Source: Aliiglaciecola lipolytica E3 (GTDB taxonomy: Bacteria > Pseudomonadota > Gammaproteobacteria > Enterobacterales > Alteromonadaceae). From it: 64,000 bases of DNA. The stretch is from contig NZ_BAEN01000035.1 in NCBI RefSeq assembly GCF_000314975.1, forward strand, positions 62,001 through 126,000, written 5' to 3'. Each line of letters starts with the position of its first letter. Within the stretch, counting starts at the first letter, position 1. The position numbers were made by a program, and so were the translations under genes. Below, in pieces: positions 59,198-64,000 of this stretch. The notes under the pieces were generated by a model. It was given only the letters and a program-made list of their open reading frames with translations, was not told where the DNA came from and did no database searches.

Positions 59198-60022
59198 ATG
59201 TGGTGCTGTCCGGCTTGTGGCCTTCAATTGCAATTTGAAAATGGTACGTGGAGATGTGAATCCAATCACACCTTTGATCAAGCTAAAGAAGGTTACGTTA
59301 ATCTACAGTTAGCCCAAGAACGCAATAGCAAAGCACCGGGTGACAATAAAGAGATGATTGTGGCGCGCCGTGCGTTTCTTGAAAAAGGTTTTTATGATCC
59401 TTTAGTTGAACGTTTGGCGCAATTAATTAAAAGCCATTGTAACACCGACAATGTGAGTCTGTTTGATGCGGGTTGTGGTGAAGGCTATTATTTAGAGCAG
59501 ATCCGCTCGAAACTGGATAATACTTTGCTTAATTGTCGTGCTGCAGGCTGTGATATCTCAAAAGTGGCTATTCAAAAAGCAGCGAAAGCGCACAAAAAGT
59601 GTCATTTTGCCGTAGCCAGTACATTTAAAATTCCCGTGCAAAGCAGTTCGCTAGACACCGTAATTCAAGTATTTGCACCTTCAAGTGAACAAGAAATTGC
59701 GAGAATTTTAAAGCCAGGCGGGCTTTGGCTTCTGGTTAATCCTGGACCTGCACATTTACAGCAACTAAAACAAAGCATATACAATGAGTCGAAACAACAT
59801 AGTTTGACTCAATTAGAGTCAACCAACTTCAGTTTACACGTAAGAGAATCAGTCGGGTTTGATATGGCCTTTAAAGATTCAGAAGAACGTTTAAATTTGC
59901 TTAAAATGACCCCTTTTTATTGGCATGCAAGCGAGCAGAGTAAAAATCAATTTTTACAATCTAGCAGTGTTTGTCAAACTGAATTTGATATTCAGGTGTT
60001 GAGAAAAAATCATGACAGTTAA
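59198..60022 (+). CDS. rlmA: 23S rRNA (guanine-N1)-methyltransferase RlmA
   Basis: 274 residues. The N-terminal zinc site is present: CPAC (4-7), CESNH (25-29), then HTFDQAKEGYVNL and NSKAPGDNKEMIVARRAFLEKGFY, the hallmark of RlmA(I). The SAM-binding fold has LFDAGCGEGYYLEQ and the region around QVFAPSSEQEIARILKPGG. It would methylate G745 of helix 35 of 23S rRNA. It overlaps the following phosphatase gene by 11 bases. Confidence 0.93.
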   Translation: MWCCPACGLQLQFENGTWRCESNHTFDQAKEGYVNLQLAQERNSKAPGDNKEMIVARRAFLEKGFYDPLVERLAQLIKSHCNTDNVSLFDAGCGEGYYLEQIRSKLDNTLLNCRAAGCDISKVAIQKAAKAHKKCHFAVASTFKIPVQSSSLDTVIQVFAPSSEQEIARILKPGGLWLLVNPGPAHLQQLKQSIYNESKQHSLTQLESTNFSLHVRESVGFDMAFKDSEERLNLLKMTPFYWHASEQSKNQFLQSSSVCQTEFDIQVLRKNHDS

Positions 60023-60548
60023 AGCATTGTTTCTTGATAGGGACGGTGTAATAAATGTTGATCACGGTTATGCATCTAAACCTGAACAAATTGATTTTAT
60101 CGACGAAATTTTCACCCTTTGTCGACGATTTCAAAAGCAAGGATATCTGATTTTAGTTGTGACTAATCAATCGGGCATAGGGCGTGGTTATTACACGGAA
60201 GAGGATTTCCTTCAATTATCAGATTGGATGACTGTGACGTTTAAACGTCAGGGCATTCAGTTAACTGAGTTTTTTTATTGCCCGCATCATCCAAGTGAGG
60301 CTATTGGTGAATATCTGCAAGAATGTGATTGTCGTAAACCTGCTCCAGGCATGCTGATGCAGGCAAGGAAAAAATATCAGGTAGATATGGCGGCATCATT
60401 TATGATCGGGGATAATCTATCCGATATGCTCGCTGCCGCAAGCGCTGGCGTTGCTCATCGCTATTTGTTTTCTGACAGTGAAAAGGATGACACAACAAAT
60501 ATCGGATTTACCCAAGTAAATTCTCTATCAGATATTATCCCGCTTTAA
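60012..60548 (+). CDS. gmhB: D-glycero-D-manno-heptose 1,7-bisphosphate 7-phosphatase-like (HAD family)
   Basis: 178 residues. HAD phosphatase: FLDRDGVINVD (DxD nucleophile), VVTNQSGIGRGYYT, the zinc-binding CPHHPS...CDCRKPAPG cluster that marks GmhB, and MIGDNLSDMLAAASAG. GmhB removes the 7-phosphate in ADP-heptose synthesis for the LPS inner core. It overlaps rlmA by 11 bases. A closely related histidinol-phosphatase cannot be fully excluded. Confidence 0.85.
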   Translation: MTVKALFLDRDGVINVDHGYASKPEQIDFIDEIFTLCRRFQKQGYLILVVTNQSGIGRGYYTEEDFLQLSDWMTVTFKRQGIQLTEFFYCPHHPSEAIGEYLQECDCRKPAPGMLMQARKKYQVDMAASFMIGDNLSDMLAAASAGVAHRYLFSDSEKDDTTNIGFTQVNSLSDIIPL

Positions 60549-60555
60549 ATTACTC

Positions 60556-62088
60556 TCAATAAAAGTGCATTAAATGTTTAATGGCTTGGCTTAACAACCC
60601 AGTATTGAGTGTTTCTACCGTTTCTTCACCTGTTTTACGGTCATAGATTTTATAACTGCCATTAGATAATACTTCAATTCGATTGCCATTTTGCATCACA
60701 ATGACTTTGCTGCCTTTAGTGCCAACTAACCAGTTTCGACGAGGGTTATGCAGTGATTGCCCAATTGAGTAATCATCTGAAAGTGCGTCACACCCTAAAC
60801 GCTCTAAAACTGTGGCTGGAAAATCTAAGTGAGTTGATAAGTTCTGTTTTAAATCAAAATTAGCATACAAAGGAACTTGTTCAATTGTCTCTCGGTTTGC
60901 GGCAAAGGATGAAATAACCACATGATTATTATCAAGTAACTCTGAATTTAGTAGCGACTGAATTTGTTGATGAGTTACAAATCCGACAGCCAGCTTTGGT
61001 TTATCGGAGAGGGTAGCTTGTTCAAAGGCGTCATAATCTGTACTTAAACCGGATAATATCGAATGCTCAAGTGGTATTTGCGAATACAAATACACCGGTA
61101 GCCCTAACTTCTGAGGTAATTCGAGCATCAGCGGCGTTTTGTTGTTTAAATCGGATAAATAGATTTCAGGTAACCCGAACAGACTTGAGAATTGTGAGGA
61201 ATGATCGTTTGAACTTAAATCATAATGACCTTGGTATTGTGACAGATTGGTATTACTTAAATCCAATTCAGTTGCATCGGTTTGAATTAACAAGACAAAC
61301 TGTTCATTTTTATTGATGCTGCAATACACAGGGTTAGACGGGTATTTGATGCCTTTTACATTACGATCAAACAGTAGCGCTTTACGTTGTTTATAATTCT
61401 CAATATCTAGCAAGCCATACTTAGACATAAGGGCTTTAGCGGTTGCAGGATAAGACAACGGGAAAAGATTATCTTGTTTGACAATAGGTTGATAAAGGTT
61501 GGCATCTGCCCAGATATGTAAGGCATGACTGCATACAAAACAGGCAACAAACAACGCACTGATGGGCATACCCAAGCGGATACGTTGGAGGCGTTCAATA
61601 CGCTTCCAAAGTGCATTTGCTAGAATAAGTTGAAAAGATAACCACACCACAAACAACAACAATAAAAAACCCCATTGTTGCCAGCCAAATGCATTGATAA
61701 CCGGTTGAGTTTCACTTTTAATTAAATCTGCTGAACCCAGATTAATGTGTAATCCATACTTGGTGTAAAGCAGTGCATCAAAAGCTAAGAGCGCTAAGCC
61801 CAATGCCGCAATAGTAGAGGCTGCCCCGCGGATAAAGCGTGATTTGGGAAATGCATAGATAAGTGGCAGTACCAGAATGACAAAGGCAAAAAAGGTCAAA
61901 AAGCCGATATGGCTAATCCAATTAACCAATAAAAACGTAATGCCCAATAATGAATCTGGTAGCGGTGAAGCAAAAACATAAATGCCAGCAATAACAAGTG
62001 CCACGAGAATATTTGAAAGCGTAAACCAGTGTCCCCAGGTAACTAACTTAGTTAACAAGATACGACGAGGTGTTTCTGAGAGTATCAT
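60556..62088 (-). CDS. yejM: LapC/YejM-like inner membrane protein with reduced sulfatase-like domain
   Basis: 510 residues (E. coli YejM/LapC is 586). Five N-terminal membrane helices (between about 20 and 195) with the DUF3413 pattern (TWGHWFTLSNILVALVIAG, INLGSADLI), then a linker (NLFPLSYPATAKALMSKYG) and a shortened periplasmic sulfatase-like domain that ends VLSNGSYKIYDRKTGE, like the YejM C-terminus. In E. coli LapC stabilises LpxC by binding LapB and senses LPS. The periplasmic part lacks any metal-binding catalytic residues I can identify. The ATG follows the yejL stop with no gap. Confidence 0.82.
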   Translation of the reverse strand: MILSETPRRILLTKLVTWGHWFTLSNILVALVIAGIYVFASPLPDSLLGITFLLVNWISHIGFLTFFAFVILVLPLIYAFPKSRFIRGAASTIAALGLALLAFDALLYTKYGLHINLGSADLIKSETQPVINAFGWQQWGFLLLLFVVWLSFQLILANALWKRIERLQRIRLGMPISALFVACFVCSHALHIWADANLYQPIVKQDNLFPLSYPATAKALMSKYGLLDIENYKQRKALLFDRNVKGIKYPSNPVYCSINKNEQFVLLIQTDATELDLSNTNLSQYQGHYDLSSNDHSSQFSSLFGLPEIYLSDLNNKTPLMLELPQKLGLPVYLYSQIPLEHSILSGLSTDYDAFEQATLSDKPKLAVGFVTHQQIQSLLNSELLDNNHVVISSFAANRETIEQVPLYANFDLKQNLSTHLDFPATVLERLGCDALSDDYSIGQSLHNPRRNWLVGTKGSKVIVMQNGNRIEVLSNGSYKIYDRKTGEETVETLNTGLLSQAIKHLMHFY

Positions 62089-62313
62089 TTATTTTTGATT
62101 TCCATTGATACTTTTCATCAAGATTTGTGTAAACTGAGCGGCCATTTTTTCGCGCTGGCTTTCGTTTACCTGATGCAAAAAAATGTTGGTAATTACATTA
62201 CCCAACGCCATTAAAGATAAGTCGCGATTTGCTTCGTTTTTTTCGAGCGCAAAAACGATGTCATTCATTAGCGCTTCAAATTGAGCGTCTGAATATTTGG
62301 ATTGTTGGGGCAT
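62089..62313 (-). CDS. yejL: YejL family (DUF1414) protein
   Basis: 74 residues, helical. MPQQSKYSDAQFEALMNDIV and LSLMALGNVITNIFLHQV are the conserved YejL core. It lies immediately upstream of the yejM-like gene and divergent from yejK, as in many gammaproteobacteria. Function unknown. Confidence 0.9.
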   Translation of the reverse strand: MPQQSKYSDAQFEALMNDIVFALEKNEANRDLSLMALGNVITNIFLHQVNESQREKMAAQFTQILMKSINGNQK

Positions 62314-62435
62314 GTAAGAACCTTTAAGCCGATTTATATAAATAATAACAAGTATTTGAGCAGATAGTAACTAGGTGCTGGTTTTTCAATAGTCGGTTTT
62401 CGTATTTTCCATAATTAAAAGAAGGTTAGAGTTTC

Positions 62436-63485
62436 ATGAGTGCTGTTATTCATCATTTTGTCGTGCATCAATTGGGGATCAATGAACAACAAGAATTAAC
62501 AGTTGTCCCTAAAAGTTCGTGCTTTGATATCAGTCCCGATATTGAAACCTTAGCGCATCAGATTAATCAGGTGTTCAATCAGAAGCCAGGTAAGGGAGTA
62601 GGTAGCTTTATTCAAGAAACCGACTCATCTTCAGAAGGTGAAGAGCAAAATGATGTAGTTGCAAATAGCGAATTTCAAAACGAACTTTTGGCAATGGTAG
62701 CTGATCCGGATAGTTTTATTGATTTCAGCGTTGCCAGTTGTGAAAAACTGAAAAAGAGCATGGTGGAAATGGCAAGTGTAGAAACGGGCTTTGTTATTTT
62801 TAGCCACTATGAATTTCTTGCCACCGAATATTTAATGATTGCGCTGCTAAATACTAAACAACATGTTGAGATTACAGACACCTTAGAATTGACCTACAGT
62901 GATCACCTCGATCTTGCCAAAATGCAACTTGCGGTAAGAATTGACTTAACGCAATTAAAAACTCAACCAGAACAAAATCGTTACGTGAGTTTTATTAAAG
63001 GTCGAATGGGCAGAAAAGTATCTGACTTTTTTATGCATTTTATTGGCTGTGAAGAATTAGTTGATATCAAACAACAGAATAAACAATTGTTAAAAACCGT
63101 AGATGAATATATTGCATCTGAGCAACTAGATAAAAGTGAACAACAACAAACACGCCAAATAGTGTCAGATTATTATAAAGCTAAATTGGAACAGGGCGAT
63201 GATATTCAAATAGAAGAGCTGTCGCAAAGTCTACCGCAAGAAGGTGGACGCAATTTTATTGACTTTAATCAGCAAAGTGAAACACCGCTAGAAACGTCTT
63301 TTCAAGCAGACCGAAGTGCATTAAAAACCTTGGCAAAGTTTAGTGGCCAAGGTGGTGGTATAAGCCTGAGTTTCGACCGTGCTTTGTATGGCGACCGAGT
63401 GCAATATGATGCCAACTCTGACACACTATTAATTAAAGGTGTCCCACCAAATCTAAAAGATCAACTTACACGACATAATAGTTAG
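62436..63485 (+). CDS. yejK: Nucleoid-associated protein YejK (NdpA)
   Basis: 349 residues (E. coli NdpA 335). It begins SAVIHHFVVHQLGINEQQEL, has ETGFVIFSHYEFLATEYLMI, FIKGRMGRKVSDFFMHFIG and a C-terminal GGGISLSFDRALYGDRVQYD segment, as in NdpA. It contains a low-complexity acidic stretch (SSSEGEEQNDVV, about 66-77). The protein binds nucleoid DNA and has been linked to topoisomerase IV; this is from the family, not from this sequence. Confidence 0.94.
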   Translation: MSAVIHHFVVHQLGINEQQELTVVPKSSCFDISPDIETLAHQINQVFNQKPGKGVGSFIQETDSSSEGEEQNDVVANSEFQNELLAMVADPDSFIDFSVASCEKLKKSMVEMASVETGFVIFSHYEFLATEYLMIALLNTKQHVEITDTLELTYSDHLDLAKMQLAVRIDLTQLKTQPEQNRYVSFIKGRMGRKVSDFFMHFIGCEELVDIKQQNKQLLKTVDEYIASEQLDKSEQQQTRQIVSDYYKAKLEQGDDIQIEELSQSLPQEGGRNFIDFNQQSETPLETSFQADRSALKTLAKFSGQGGGISLSFDRALYGDRVQYDANSDTLLIKGVPPNLKDQLTRHNS

Positions 63486-63574
63486 GTTGATTGACTTGTT
63501 ACATGCTTAGCACAACACAATACGATATACTTTACGGCGTATATAACGCTTGAACCACAGGATTCTTTTACACT

Positions 63575-64000
63575 ATGCAGCTTTTTGTTAACGATTTAAC
63601 CGTAATGGACTTTTCCTACCTTTGTGCCCAAAGAGGAATGGTTGGTGAAAGTTGGATAGTCGACGTCATTTTGGATGGCGAACTTAACGAAGAAAGTATG
63701 GTGCTGGATTTTGGTAAGGTTAAAAAAGAGCTCAAATTTCTGATTGATGAATATGTCGATCACAAACTGTTAGTGCCAGCGGAACATCCTTTCAGTATTA
63801 TCAATAGAGATCCCAACACAGATGAAGTTAAAGTGGATTTTCTGCGGCCTGATGGCAAGTCGATTCACCTATTGTGTCCTGCTGAAGCTTATGCTTTTGT
63901 TTATGCAGAAGAAGTAGATATTGTATCTGTGGGACAATATTTAAAGGAAGTCATTGCAACGCATTTGCCTAGTAATGTTGAAGGCATCGAATTAATTTTA
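63575..64000 (+). CDS. 6-pyruvoyl-tetrahydropterin synthase/QueD-like protein (C-terminus cut by window edge)
   Basis: 142 codons, open to the edge. The fold signature is visible (MVLDFGKVKKELKFLIDEYVDHKLLVP, as in QueD/PTPS proteins), but the zinc-binding residues are not: the usual HGHN is GESW and the first His position is FSYL. In this group a second, complete domain may follow off the window. Annotated family members next to yejK are usually called 6-carboxytetrahydropterin synthase; activity is doubtful for the part seen. Confidence 0.7.
   Translation, partial: MQLFVNDLTVMDFSYLCAQRGMVGESWIVDVILDGELNEESMVLDFGKVKKELKFLIDEYVDHKLLVPAEHPFSIINRDPNTDEVKVDFLRPDGKSIHLLCPAEAYAFVYAEEVDIVSVGQYLKEVIATHLPSNVEGIELIL

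Noticed and set aside
1-64000. tRNA, rRNA, CRISPR arrays, insertion sequences or prophage genes
   Set aside because: None seen on reading the intergenic regions and gene products; no transposase, integrase or array-like repeats are present.

Overview
The window looks like chromosomal DNA of an AT-rich marine gammaproteobacterium of the order Alteromonadales (the Paraglaciecola/Glaciecola/Alteromonas group is my best guess; no 16S gene is present to confirm it). The reasons are the gene families (recCBD order, a complete liuRABCDE leucine operon, an mmsA-acdH-ech-mmsB-SDR valine/isoleucine operon, yejK/yejL/yejM, rlmA, DUF2750, DUF3718) and the tightly packed, low-GC coding. I saw no tRNA, rRNA, CRISPR array, insertion sequence or prophage. 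This is mostly core and metabolic genome, with a few unusual accessory membrane and sensor proteins.

Layout. 1-3311: mfd (its 3' end lies off the left edge) behind a PilZ-type gene, both on the minus strand. 3556-5446: a LolC/LolE-type permease without its ATPase, then a purine-type phosphoribosyltransferase closed by a good intrinsic terminator. 5516-6979: xthA and a CbiM-like membrane protein (minus). 7164-16031: recC-recB-recD with overlapping starts; recD is broken, or needs slippage, at an A7 run. 16049-23828: a membrane TolB/TPR protein, a degenerate M15 peptidase, a 1425-residue multi-domain membrane protein and a DUF2750 gene. 23940-34474: a fused SufS-SufE cysteine desulfurase, a GNAT-nitrilase fusion, a glycosyltransferase, a ketopantoate-reductase-like enzyme, an HDOD protein, a thioesterase, an MFS transporter, a DUF3718 secreted protein and an alpha/beta hydrolase. 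34538-42014: orphan glgC, a GlxA-type regulator/nucleoside hydrolase/SRPBCC operon, a DUF922 protease and a two-gene operon of membrane-anchored solute-binding-protein domains with no transporter.

42026-49070 (minus) is liuRABCDE, which converts isovaleryl-CoA to acetoacetate plus acetyl-CoA. 53578-59132 (plus) is the operon for valine and isoleucine catabolism. Each is preceded by a 16-bp inverted repeat of the form TTTACGT-NN-ACGTAAA, the known type of LiuR operator, so the MerR regulator in the window probably controls both operons. Between them lie an exported alpha/beta hydrolase next to kynU and a receiver-TPR response regulator. 59198-64000 holds rlmA, a GmhB-type phosphatase, a lapC/yejM-yejL pair, yejK and the start of a 6-pyruvoyl-tetrahydropterin-synthase-like gene.

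All calls are made by reading sequence motifs; no database search was possible. In several genes I moved the start downstream from a TTG codon to an ATG with a Shine-Dalgarno sequence; this is noted in each entry.
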